Of a stretch of 7,490 nucleotides of DNA, positions 1-5,773 are shown in pieces. This DNA comes from UMGS1002 sp050946195. GTDB taxonomy: Bacteria; Bacillota; Clostridia; Oscillospirales; CAG-272. The position numbers were made by a program, and so were the translations under genes. Location of the stretch: assembly GCA_050946195.1 (NCBI GenBank), contig JBMNUI010000066.1, positions 1 to 7,490 on the forward strand, in the 5' to 3' direction. Below the pieces are notes generated by a model. It was not told where the DNA came from. It ran no database searches and saw nothing but the letters and a program-made list of their open reading frames with translations. Every line of letters begins with the position of its first letter. The first letter of the stretch is position 1.

Positions 1-350
1 CGGGAATTACCGATGAAATCATCTCTATGCAGACAAAACTCGACCTTGCGGGTATAAGCGAGGAGCAGTTGCAGAATATTATAATAGCATACGAGCCGGT
101 CTGGGCAATCGGTACCGGGCTTACCGCCACTCCCGAGCAGGCCGAGGAGGCCTGCGGGGTAATCCGCCGGGTAATTGCCGGAATATACAGCAAAAAGGCA
201 GCCGAGTCCCTGCGGATTCTCTACGGGGGCTCGATGAACGAAAAGAACGCAGCCGAACTGCTTGCAAAGCCGAATGTCGACGGCGGGCTCATCGGCGGAG
301 CCTCGCTTGTCCCCGAAAAATTCACCGCCATTGTCGATGCGGTCGGGTAA
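1..350 (+). CDS. tpiA: Triose-phosphate isomerase, C-terminal part (5' end outside window)
   Basis: Cytosolic glycolytic enzyme that interconverts dihydroxyacetone phosphate and glyceraldehyde 3-phosphate. The frame is open from base 3 and reads GITDEIISMQTKLDLAG before any in-window ATG needs to be used, so the gene enters from the left; the ATG at 27 is internal. About 115 residues remain, close to half of the usual ~250. The hallmark segment AYEPVWAIGTG (bases about 90-120) carries the catalytic glutamate. The later ILYGGSMNEKNAAELL and DGGLIGGASL segments form the phosphate-binding loops of the last barrel strands. The stop TAA at 348-350 runs straight into an intrinsic terminator, so this is the end of its transcription unit. 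Nothing looks broken. What lies upstream cannot be judged from this window. Confidence 0.97.
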   Translation, partial: GITDEIISMQTKLDLAGISEEQLQNIIIAYEPVWAIGTGLTATPEQAEEACGVIRRVIAGIYSKKAAESLRILYGGSMNEKNAAELLAKPNVDGGLIGGASLVPEKFTAIVDAVG

Positions 351-351
351 A

Positions 352-385
352 AAAATGCCGGCGGTCTTCCGCCGGCATTTTAAAA
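352..385 (+). terminator. Rho-independent terminator after tpiA
   Basis: A perfect 13-bp inverted repeat (352-364 with 369-381) surrounds the four-base loop TCTT. The core is TGCCGGCGG/CCGCCGGCA, flanked by A4 on the left and T4 on the right, so it has an A-tract, GC stem and T-tract and could act in both directions. It begins two bases after the tpiA stop. On the other strand nothing nearby obviously needs terminating. Confidence 0.9.
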
Positions 386-396
386 CAGCCGACCGG

Positions 397-415
397 CCTG
401 CCCTGACCGGGCAGG
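397..415 (+). other. Hairpin in the rbfA leader
   Basis: CCTGCCC (397-403) and GGGCAGG (409-415) form a perfect 7-bp stem around the loop TGACC. It ends 10 bases before the rbfA Shine-Dalgarno. No T-tract follows, so it is not an intrinsic terminator. It may be a leader structure or mRNA-stabilising stem; the role is unknown. Confidence 0.4.
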
Positions 416-440
416 ACTATGGCAGAAAGGAGCTTTGGGT

Positions 441-839
441 ATGGCAAAATACAGAAGAGTGCGGATCAACGACGAGGTTCGAGACGAGTTGGCGGTAATA
501 CTCCGCACCGTCAAGGACCCGAGAATCAGGGATGCTTTTATCAGTATAACTTCGGCCGAGGTTTCGCCCGACCTCAAATATGCCCGGATTTACTATTCGC
601 ACCTGCAGGGCGACCCCCGGGAGGTTGCAAACGGCCTCAAATCCTCTGCCGGATACCTGCGCACGATGCTCGCCAGGAGGCTGAACCTCAGGGTCACACC
701 CGAGCTGACCTTTCATCCCGACGACTCGATTGCCCGCGGCGCACGCATATCGGCGCTCATTAACAACCTTGAGTTCTCCGAGGACGACGAGCAGAGCGAG
801 TGCGACGAGACAAGCGACGACACAGCGGAGGACAGGTAA
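441..839 (+). CDS. rbfA: Ribosome-binding factor A (30S maturation factor)
   Basis: Small single KH-fold protein that binds the 30S subunit near the 5' end of 16S rRNA and helps late maturation and cold adaptation (known for the family). The 132-residue length is typical. Recognisable family segments are RVRINDEVRDELAVIL (7-22), KDPRI (25-29), ITSAEVSPDLKYARIYYS (36-53), the helix GYLRTMLARRLNLRVTPEL (71-89) and FHPDDSIARGARIS (91-104). The last 20 residues form a strongly acidic tail (EDDEQSECDETSDDTAED). I chose the ATG at 441 because AAAGGAG (426-432) stands 8 bases upstream; a TTG two codons earlier in the same frame is too close to that site. nrnA starts one base after the stop. The usual infB neighbour is absent; tpiA and its terminator precede instead. 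Confidence 0.96.
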   Translation: MAKYRRVRINDEVRDELAVILRTVKDPRIRDAFISITSAEVSPDLKYARIYYSHLQGDPREVANGLKSSAGYLRTMLARRLNLRVTPELTFHPDDSIARGARISALINNLEFSEDDEQSECDETSDDTAEDR

Positions 840-840
840 A

Positions 841-1869
841 ATGTCAGAAACCCGCCCGGCAAACCGGGCCGACAAAAAAGCCTGCTCAGAGCTTGACTTC
901 TCACAGCTCTGCGACAGGCTTTCAGAAAAAAAGCCTACTGCAATTATATTTCACGCGCACCCCGACGGGGATGCCATAGGCTCGGCCTTTGCCCTCAGCC
1001 TGCTGCTTTTTGCCGCGGGCAGTCCGGCCTTTTGTGTCTGCGCCGACGAGATTCCCCGGCGCTTTATCTTTGCGGTCGGGGACCTTCAGAAAAGCGTGCT
1101 CCCCGAAGCCCTGCCGGCGGGATATTCACGGGTCATATCCATCGACACCCCGTCAATAGCCCAGATGGGGCGGCTCAGTGGGTTTTTCGGGAACAGGGTT
1201 GACATCATGATAGACCACCATAGGCTCGGCGAAATATACGCCGATTACTATATCGACCCCGGCGCGGCGGCGGTGGGCGAGATAATTTATGATATTTCCC
1301 GCGAATTTCTCCGCCGGGGGCTGATTAGGAAAATCCCCGAGCGGTTTGACCTGCTCGCCTATATTGCCATCGCCTCCGATACCGGCTGTTTTAGATATTC
1401 CAACACCACGCCGGCGACGCATATGCGGGCAGCAGATCTGATGAGTGCCGGCAGCTTTGATTGCGCCGACGTAAACTACCGGCTCTTTGACTCCAAAACC
1501 CAGGAAGAGCTGAAAATCACCCGTGCGGCGCTTGAGAGCATTCAATACTTCAACGACGGCGAAATCTCGGTTACCTCGCTTGATTACGGGCAGAAAACCT
1601 CGCTCGGAGTCTCCGATGAGCATCTTGATATCCTGATTGACGTCGCCCGCTCGGTCGAGGGCGTGAAGGTCGCGGTTTCGGTCAAACAGCCGGGACCAGA
1701 CAACATATACAGAGCCTCCCTGCGCTCAAACTGCGAGGTGGATGTCTCGGCAATCTGCGCCAGATTCGGCGGGGGCGGGCACAATAAAGCCGCGGGCTGC
1801 ACCTTTGGCGCAAAGGATATGACCGAAGCAATCAGCCTGCTGGTCGATGAAATCCGCCGGGATCTGTGA
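841..1869 (+). CDS. nrnA: DHH-family phosphoesterase, NrnA-like oligoribonuclease / pAp phosphatase
   Basis: Predicted cytosolic Mn-dependent enzyme that degrades nano-RNAs of 2-5 nucleotides and, in characterised NrnA, dephosphorylates 3'-phosphoadenosine 5'-phosphate. The 342-residue length fits. Metal-ligand motifs occur in order: HAHPDGDAIGS (38-48, DHH motif I), IDTPS (101-105, motif II), the DHH triad IDHH (124-127, motif III) and SDTGCFRYSN (179-188, motif IV). The C-terminal DHHA1 substrate-binding domain ends in RSNCEVDVSAICARFGGGGH and then NKAAGC (295-320), the usual GGGGH..AAG signature. The ATG at 841 is preceded by GGAGG (827-831), which lies inside the end of rbfA, and the two genes are separated by a single base, so translational coupling is likely. 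An open frame extends upstream to 730 but overlaps rbfA without a ribosome site. In many Firmicutes truB follows; here an intergenic repeat follows instead. Confidence 0.93.
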   Translation: MSETRPANRADKKACSELDFSQLCDRLSEKKPTAIIFHAHPDGDAIGSAFALSLLLFAAGSPAFCVCADEIPRRFIFAVGDLQKSVLPEALPAGYSRVISIDTPSIAQMGRLSGFFGNRVDIMIDHHRLGEIYADYYIDPGAAAVGEIIYDISREFLRRGLIRKIPERFDLLAYIAIASDTGCFRYSNTTPATHMRAADLMSAGSFDCADVNYRLFDSKTQEELKITRAALESIQYFNDGEISVTSLDYGQKTSLGVSDEHLDILIDVARSVEGVKVAVSVKQPGPDNIYRASLRSNCEVDVSAICARFGGGGHNKAAGCTFGAKDMTEAISLLVDEIRRDL

Positions 1870-1871
1870 TG

Positions 1872-1985
1872 TTTTTGCGGGGGCACCGCCCCCGGCCCCC
1901 GCGCAAGGACGTTTGCGGGGCGCTGCCCCGCGCCCCGCTTAAGGAACTTTTTGAAAAGTTCCTTGAGAATCCTCAAAAACTTTCA
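1872..1985. repeat. Cluster of GC-rich palindromes, probable dispersed intergenic repeat
   Basis: Directly after nrnA come consecutive inverted repeats: GGGGGC-ACC-GCCCCC (1879-1893), GCGGGGC-GCT-GCCCCGC (1915-1931), an 11-bp stem AAGGAACTTTT-TG-AAAAGTTCCTT (1941-1964), and TTGAG-AATC-CTCAA (1963-1976), which overlaps the previous arm. A further CCCCCGCGCAA at 1896-1906 can pair with TTGCGGGGG at 1875-1883. No stem is followed by a T-tract, so a simple intrinsic terminator is not the best reading. From memory, very similar modules (a CCCCGC palindrome followed by an AAGGAACTTTTT-type palindrome) occur many times between genes in Clostridia genomes. Only one copy is present here, so the repeat status is inference. 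Confidence 0.55.
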
Positions 1986-2002
1986 AACAAATTGTTGATA
2001 AA

Positions 2003-2030
2003 GCAGCGCGGGTACGTCGACCCGCGCTGC
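2003..2030 (-). terminator. Strong hairpin, possible terminator for the gpsA-like / zinc-ribbon unit
   Basis: GCAGCGCGGGT (2003-2013) pairs perfectly with ACCCGCGCTGC (2020-2030) across the six-base loop ACGTCG. Read on the - strand the stem is followed by TTTATC, a weak T-tract, so it could end the transcript of the - strand genes that stop at 2160. Read on the + strand it is followed by AATTGC and would not terminate. It could instead be a further module of the neighbouring repeat cluster. Confidence 0.4.
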
Positions 2031-2036
2031 AATTGC

Positions 2037-2065
2037 TTGCAATAATCTCAAAAATATGTTAGTAT
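2037..2065 (+). promoter_or_regulatory. Candidate sigma-A-type promoter directed into the gap
   Basis: TTGCAA (2037-2042) and TAGTAT (2060-2065) are 17 bases apart, and TG at 2057-2058 gives an extended -10. The spacer is AT-rich, unlike the surroundings. The -35 lies in a short inverted repeat ATTGC-TT-GCAAT (2032-2043). A transcript would start near 2072 and run antisense to the zinc-ribbon gene; no convincing + strand gene follows. Chance matches of this quality in AT-rich DNA are common. Confidence 0.25.
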
Positions 2066-2159
2066 TAAATGCAGGAATCTTCAAAATTGTGATACTGTTT
2101 TAATGCGGATACCGATGACGCACAACCTGTGCAAGCAGGGCTCGGCTGCAGCAGCCGGC

Positions 2160-2345
2160 TTATTTGACAGTCATGTCAAAATGCTGTCCGCAGCGCGGGC
2201 AGGTGATGCCATGAAAGCCGGGGCGCTTTGGGAGCCGGAGCATGGCGCGGCACCAGGGGCACCTGTGATAAACATGGGTCTTCCGGTCGCGCCATTTGTT
2301 CCGGCAGAGAAGCAGGGAGTTGCGTGCTTCCTTTAGTAGCCTCAT
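2160..2345 (-). CDS. Small zinc-ribbon protein of unknown function (61 aa)
   Basis: Sixty-one residues with a basic N-terminal helix (MRLLKEARNSLLLCRNKWRD) followed by a two-knuckle zinc ribbon: CPWC at 29-32 and CPRC at 49-52, separated by 16 residues, which almost certainly bind one zinc ion. I see no signal peptide, membrane segment or catalytic motif. The gene is real rather than a shadow: AAGGAG (2353-2358 on the plus strand coordinates) stands 8 bases before its ATG, and the start lies 20 bases after the stop of the gpsA-like gene, so the two are probably cotranscribed. From memory, short proteins with this plan (helix, then Cys-x2-Cys twice around a Lys/Arg-Pro-rich turn) are frequent as hypotheticals in Clostridia. 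The function is unknown; a nucleic-acid or protein contact role is a guess from the basic charge and fold. Confidence 0.8.
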   Translation of the reverse strand: MRLLKEARNSLLLCRNKWRDRKTHVYHRCPWCRAMLRLPKRPGFHGITCPRCGQHFDMTVK

Positions 2346-2365
2346 CTTAGGTACTCCTTGCAGAG

Positions 2366-3403
2366 TCAGATTATGGTCTCTCTTTCAAAGGCCCTCCAGG
2401 GGATGTTTACCGGCTCACCTTTCCGGATTATTGCGTCGACATGGAGAAGTAGGGGGAAATCCGACTCAGCCACCTTACCTGCGGCAATCAGCTCATGGAC
2501 CGCCGTGGCGGTTCTGCCGGCGATGACCACCGACTCAAGCGTGACGCCGGCCAGCTTTTTCATGGCCTCGTCAAAAGACATGCCGCTGCCGAGAAGAATT
2601 CCGATTTTGCGCGTGCGTCCGCCGAATACCGTGACGTAAAGGTCGCCGGCGCCAAGCATTATGTTGTCGGGACGCCCGCCGCAGAATTCAAGTAGCTTTG
2701 ACATCTCATGCACAGCCTGGCCGAAAAGCGCGGCCTGGGAGTTGTAATGTTCAAATTCACGCCCCTCGCGGCGGTATGAAAGGCCAATGGCAAGGCAGAC
2801 GCCCAGAGCATAGGCGTTTTTCATCGCAACTGCGCACTCGACCCCGCGGACGTCGGTTGACAGGCTGATGTGATAGAAGTCGGTCTCAAAGAGCGATTTT
2901 ATCCAGCGCAGGGTGGTGATATCCCGCCCGCAGAAGGTGACTTCGGTCGGGTCGCGGTCTGCCAGCTCATAGCTGGTGCAGGGGCCGCCTATGGCGTTGA
3001 ACGAAATTTTCTTTTCGGTCGACGCTTCAAACACCTCAGGATATGATATGAGCCCGCCCGCTCCGGTATTCATCATTCCCTTGGTAACCGAGAGGACCGG
3101 GAGCGATTCGGGAATTTTCGGGATTATATTTTGTATGAACCAGTCGAGACCGAAGCTTGAGACCCCGCAGATAAGCAGGTCGGCGCCGGCCAGTGCCTCG
3201 TCAAGTTCCTCGATTTGGTAATAGCTGATGCCGTCGGGCAGCCTGCGCCGCAGCGTCAGGTGGTTGCCGGTGGCTTTGGCGTGCTCGATTATTTCGCGGT
3301 CGAGCGGGGTGCCTACAAGGCGGATGGTATGGCCGTTGGCCCTTGCGGGGACCGACATGGCGGAGCCCATCATTCCGGCTCCTACGATGGTGATTGTCGA
3401 CAT
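2366..3403 (-). CDS. gpsA: Divergent NAD(P)H-dependent glycerol-3-phosphate dehydrogenase (GpsA family)
   Basis: Predicted cytosolic enzyme that reduces dihydroxyacetone phosphate to sn-glycerol 3-phosphate, the backbone for phospholipids. The 345-residue length fits. An N-terminal Rossmann fold opens with TIVGAGMMGSAM (5-16). SVTKGM (105-110) carries the conserved lysine of the family. ECAVAMKNAYALGVCLAIG (189-207) corresponds to the E..ALKN..A..AG helix with the catalytic Lys at 195. GAGDLYVTVFGGRTRKIG (251-268) corresponds to the G.GDL.....SRN...G substrate/cofactor segment. It is clearly divergent: the usual GPSFA.E is replaced by GGPCTSYELADRDPTEV (139-155), W after the glycine loop is M, and SRN is GRT. 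It could therefore be a paralogue with another substrate, and a canonical gpsA may exist elsewhere. AAGGAG (3410-3415) precedes the ATG by 6 bases. The zinc-ribbon gene follows on the same strand. Confidence 0.82.
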   Translation of the reverse strand: MSTITIVGAGMMGSAMSVPARANGHTIRLVGTPLDREIIEHAKATGNHLTLRRRLPDGISYYQIEELDEALAGADLLICGVSSFGLDWFIQNIIPKIPESLPVLSVTKGMMNTGAGGLISYPEVFEASTEKKISFNAIGGPCTSYELADRDPTEVTFCGRDITTLRWIKSLFETDFYHISLSTDVRGVECAVAMKNAYALGVCLAIGLSYRREGREFEHYNSQAALFGQAVHEMSKLLEFCGGRPDNIMLGAGDLYVTVFGGRTRKIGILLGSGMSFDEAMKKLAGVTLESVVIAGRTATAVHELIAAGKVAESDFPLLLHVDAIIRKGEPVNIPWRAFERETII

Positions 3404-3432
3404 GAGTTACTCCTTTTTTGGTGGTGTTTATT

Positions 3433-3936
3433 ATGGATGAAAAAAACGACAAAAAAGAAATCTATATCGGCGAGACCGGACCCGACGGCCTGCCGCGCGG
3501 CCGCGGGACAATTGATTTCGGCGACGGCAGGCGCTACTCCGGCATGATAGACGGCGCGTCCCAGACCGGCAGAGGAGTGTACTACTATCCCGACGGTTCA
3601 AGGCTTTTCGGGGGATTTACAATCAATGCCGGGCACCCGGCCTGGCGGTTTGTTTATCCCGACGGGCGCGAGGTCGCGGGGTTTGTCAGCCGGTTTCTGG
3701 CAGATGATGAGGAGGTGAGGCGCGGGGAGTTCAACGAAATAGACTCCATCTGCGCCGAAATAACCAAAGCGGCAGAGAAACTTGGCCTGTCGGTCGAGTA
3801 CAACGCCCGGACCATACTTGCCGACGCACTCTGGCGCCGCGGGGAACAGGATGCTGAAGCCGCGGTCAGGGCTGCTGCCAGTGGATGCACGGGCATGTTG
3901 ACCGTTCCCTATGTGATACGTTATATTTACGGGTGA
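3433..3936 (+). CDS. MORN-repeat protein of unknown function
   Basis: A 167-residue protein whose first half consists of MORN-type beta-hairpin repeats. These are YIGETGPDGLPRGRGTIDF (11-29), then YSGMIDGASQTGRGVYYYP (35-53), and a degenerate third unit FGGFTINAGHPAWRFVYPDG (59-78) ending in REVAGF. The pattern Y.G....G..-GRG......DG is easy to see. The second half (about 95-167) looks helical and contains no motif I recognise. There is no signal peptide or membrane segment, so it is probably cytosolic; MORN modules elsewhere mediate membrane-lipid or protein contacts, but no function can be assigned. The ATG at 3433 is preferred; an upstream TTG at 3418 is in frame but overlaps the divergent ribosome site. 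The Shine-Dalgarno is weak (GGTGGTG, 3420-3426). After the stop, a loose stem (GTGAGCG/CGCTCGC, 3933-3939 with 3958-3964) and a T8 run at 3992-3999 are the only terminator-like signals. Confidence 0.82.
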   Translation: MDEKNDKKEIYIGETGPDGLPRGRGTIDFGDGRRYSGMIDGASQTGRGVYYYPDGSRLFGGFTINAGHPAWRFVYPDGREVAGFVSRFLADDEEVRRGEFNEIDSICAEITKAAEKLGLSVEYNARTILADALWRRGEQDAEAAVRAAASGCTGMLTVPYVIRYIYG

Positions 3937-4054
3937 GCGCCCGCAGGCTTTGTGTTCCGCTCGCTTTGAATATTATAATACAAATACGGCGTTTTTTTTA
4001 ATCCAAAACAATAATAAAAAGAGCTAGTGGCAGCAGCGCGCGAGCCGTGCATTT

Positions 4055-5119
4055 CTATGCAATCTCAGTGTCGCAGTAGCAGCAGCGCAGGGTGTCGTCA
4101 GGTGCGCGGTAGAGTCGCTGAGGCAGCCTGCACTCGATTGAAGAAATACATTTTTTATTCCGGCATTTTTTGTCGCCCGCGCACTCGCAGGCCGGGGGCT
4201 TTTTGGGCTTTGTGTCGGAGAGCAGGCTCAGAATCAGCGCCATTCTGATATACTTGCCATGCTCGGCCTGTTCAAAATACTTTGCTCTCGGGTCGGCGTC
4301 GACCTCCACCGATATTTCGTCAACCCGCGGCAGGGGATGTAGGATACACATTTCCTTTTTGGCCCGCTTCAGCTTTTCGGGAGTCAGGATGTAGTTTTCG
4401 GGGCTGTTCTGCCGCTCGCTCTCGTCAAAGCGCTCCTTCTGAATACGGGTCATATATAGTATGTCAAGCTCGCCCATGTATTCGTCAAGCGAATCGGTTT
4501 CAATAAACGTGACGTTCTTGCCGGCGGGGGGCGTGCATTTTATATAGTCAGGGAGCGAGAGCGAGGGCGGGGAGATCAGCACCAGCCTTACATTGTCGTA
4601 CCTTGTCATTGCGGCAATGAGCGAGTGGGTCGTGCGGCCGTATTTGAGGTCGCCGCAAATTCCGATTGTCAAGCTGTGGAGCCTTCCGAACTCCCTTTTG
4701 ATGGTGCACAGGTCGGTCAGGGTCTGGGTCGGGTGGTTGTGGCCGCCGTCCCCGGCATTGATGACCGGAACGGTCGCATACAGCCCGGCGGCGTGGGGCG
4801 CGCCTTCGGCATAATGCCGCATGACAATGATATCCGAATAAATGCTGACAATTCTGGCGGTGTCGGCAATGCTCTCGCCTTTGGCAATCGAGCTGGTGTT
4901 TTCCTGGGAGAATCCGAGACAGTTCCCGCCAAGCCCGTACATTGCCGCCTCGAAGGAAAGGCGGGTGCGGGTGGAGGGCTCGAAGAACAGGGTGGCAAGT
5001 GTTTTCCCGCGGCAGGTTTCGGAATACCTCTCGGGATAAGTCCTGATATCCTCGGCCATATCAATCAGGGTGTCTATCTCCCCGGTTGTCAGGTCAAGGA
5101 TATTGATGATATCTTTCAT
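4055..5119 (-). CDS. pyrB: Aspartate carbamoyltransferase with fused PyrI-like zinc domain
   Basis: Catalyses carbamoyl phosphate + L-aspartate to N-carbamoyl-aspartate, the committed step of pyrimidine synthesis. The catalytic chain occupies about 1-302: FFEPSTRTRLSFE (45-57) binds carbamoyl phosphate, SSIAKGES holds Lys80, GHNHPTQTL (126-134) holds His129, GDLKYGRT (156-163) holds Arg162, RIQKERF (225-231) and HPLPRVDEI (261-269) contact aspartate. All key residues are present. The chain is 354 residues instead of about 305: after a Lys/Pro-rich linker (301-310) come Cys319-x4-Cys324 and Cys346-x2-Cys349, with CISS..E and LRCCYC matching the zinc domain of the regulatory chain PyrI (CISH..E, LKCKYC). 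The PyrI nucleotide-binding domain is missing. Extra cysteines are at 311, 313, 330 and 347. Last gene of the pyr operon, 15 bases after pyrE. Its Shine-Dalgarno is poor (AAGGCGGG), suggesting coupling to pyrE translation. No clean terminator follows, only a T-rich stretch on this strand (about 4020-4000). Confidence 0.96.
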   Translation of the reverse strand: MKDIINILDLTTGEIDTLIDMAEDIRTYPERYSETCRGKTLATLFFEPSTRTRLSFEAAMYGLGGNCLGFSQENTSSIAKGESIADTARIVSIYSDIIVMRHYAEGAPHAAGLYATVPVINAGDGGHNHPTQTLTDLCTIKREFGRLHSLTIGICGDLKYGRTTHSLIAAMTRYDNVRLVLISPPSLSLPDYIKCTPPAGKNVTFIETDSLDEYMGELDILYMTRIQKERFDESERQNSPENYILTPEKLKRAKKEMCILHPLPRVDEISVEVDADPRAKYFEQAEHGKYIRMALILSLLSDTKPKKPPACECAGDKKCRNKKCISSIECRLPQRLYRAPDDTLRCCYCDTEIA

Positions 5120-5134
5120 GGTGCAACCCGCCTT

Positions 5135-5773
5135 TTATAATTTTATCCAGCTCTCGTCAGCCGGATTGTCGCGGAAGGCCAAAAGCCGGGCAATATCCTT
5201 CTCGTCTATGTACCCCTGCTCAGCGGCGACAGAAACCACCGTGTCGAAATCGGTCAGGCTGTGGTATATGAGTGCTGCCGCCGAGAGCCGCTCGGCGCTT
5301 TTTTTCATGTTGTACGTGAAGATGCTCACGACTCCGAGAACATCCGCGCCGGCCTCGCGCAGCACTTCTGCGACCTCGATTACACTGCCGCCGGTCGAAA
5401 TTAAGTCCTCGACAATGACGGCTTTCTGGCCGGGGATGAGCCTGCCTTCGATCCGGCATCCGCGGCCGTGCTCCTTGGCGCTGGCGCGGACATATCCCAT
5501 CGGAAGACCGAGCATATACCCGACAATGGCGGCATGCGGAATGCCGGCGGTGCTGGTACCCATGAGCACTTCGGCCTCAGGGTAGTAGGTTTTAATCGCT
5601 TCGGCAAGCCCGTTCTCGACAACACCTCGCGCCCCGACGTCGCTCAGCGTGAGCCGGTTGTCGCAGTAAACCGGGCTTTTTATGCCGCTGGTCCAGATAA
5701 AGGGCTGCCCGGGGCGGAAGAATACGGCCCCGATGCGCAGCAGTTGCTTTGCGGTCTCGATTTTGTGGTCCAT
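5135..5773 (-). CDS. pyrE: Orotate phosphoribosyltransferase
   Basis: Transfers the phosphoribosyl group of PRPP to orotate, giving orotidine 5'-monophosphate, in the cytosol. The 212-residue length is typical. WTSGIKSPVYCDNR (27-40) is the N-terminal orotate/PRPP contact region. RASAKEHGRG (96-105) is the flexible catalytic loop with Lys100. VIVEDLISTGGS (119-130) is the PRPP-binding signature with the paired acidic residues. MGTSTAGIPHA (71-81) matches the region before the second half of the fold. The ATG ending at 5773 has GAGGAG 9 bases upstream, and this ribosome site is enclosed in a hairpin described separately. It lies 60 bases downstream of pyrF, the longest gap in the operon, and 15 bases upstream of pyrB. 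Together with pyrF it completes the last two steps to UMP. Confidence 0.96.
   Translation of the reverse strand: MDHKIETAKQLLRIGAVFFRPGQPFIWTSGIKSPVYCDNRLTLSDVGARGVVENGLAEAIKTYYPEAEVLMGTSTAGIPHAAIVGYMLGLPMGYVRASAKEHGRGCRIEGRLIPGQKAVIVEDLISTGGSVIEVAEVLREAGADVLGVVSIFTYNMKKSAERLSAAALIYHSLTDFDTVVSVAAEQGYIDEKDIARLLAFRDNPADESWIKL

Noticed and set aside
1941..1964. Intrinsic terminator for nrnA
   Set aside because: The 11-bp stem is perfect, but GAGAATCC follows instead of a T-tract, so it fits the repeat cluster better than a terminator.
1584..1976. 130-residue - strand frame over the end of nrnA and the palindromes
   Set aside because: It is antisense to the DHHA1 domain, and its start lies in the repeat cluster.
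2103..2336. 77-residue + strand frame after the candidate promoter
   Set aside because: It overlaps nearly all of the zinc-ribbon gene in antisense and has no Shine-Dalgarno before the ATG at 2103; the opposite strand has both a good ribosome site and Cys pairs.
3972..3979. TATAAT-like -10 box between the MORN gene and pyrB
   Set aside because: The matching -35 is poor (TTGTGT at 18 bases) and any product would run antisense into pyrB; the AT-rich stretch easily yields such a match on both strands.
4625..5140. 171-residue + strand frame opposite pyrB
   Set aside because: It is an antisense shadow of conserved ATCase motifs without initiation signals.
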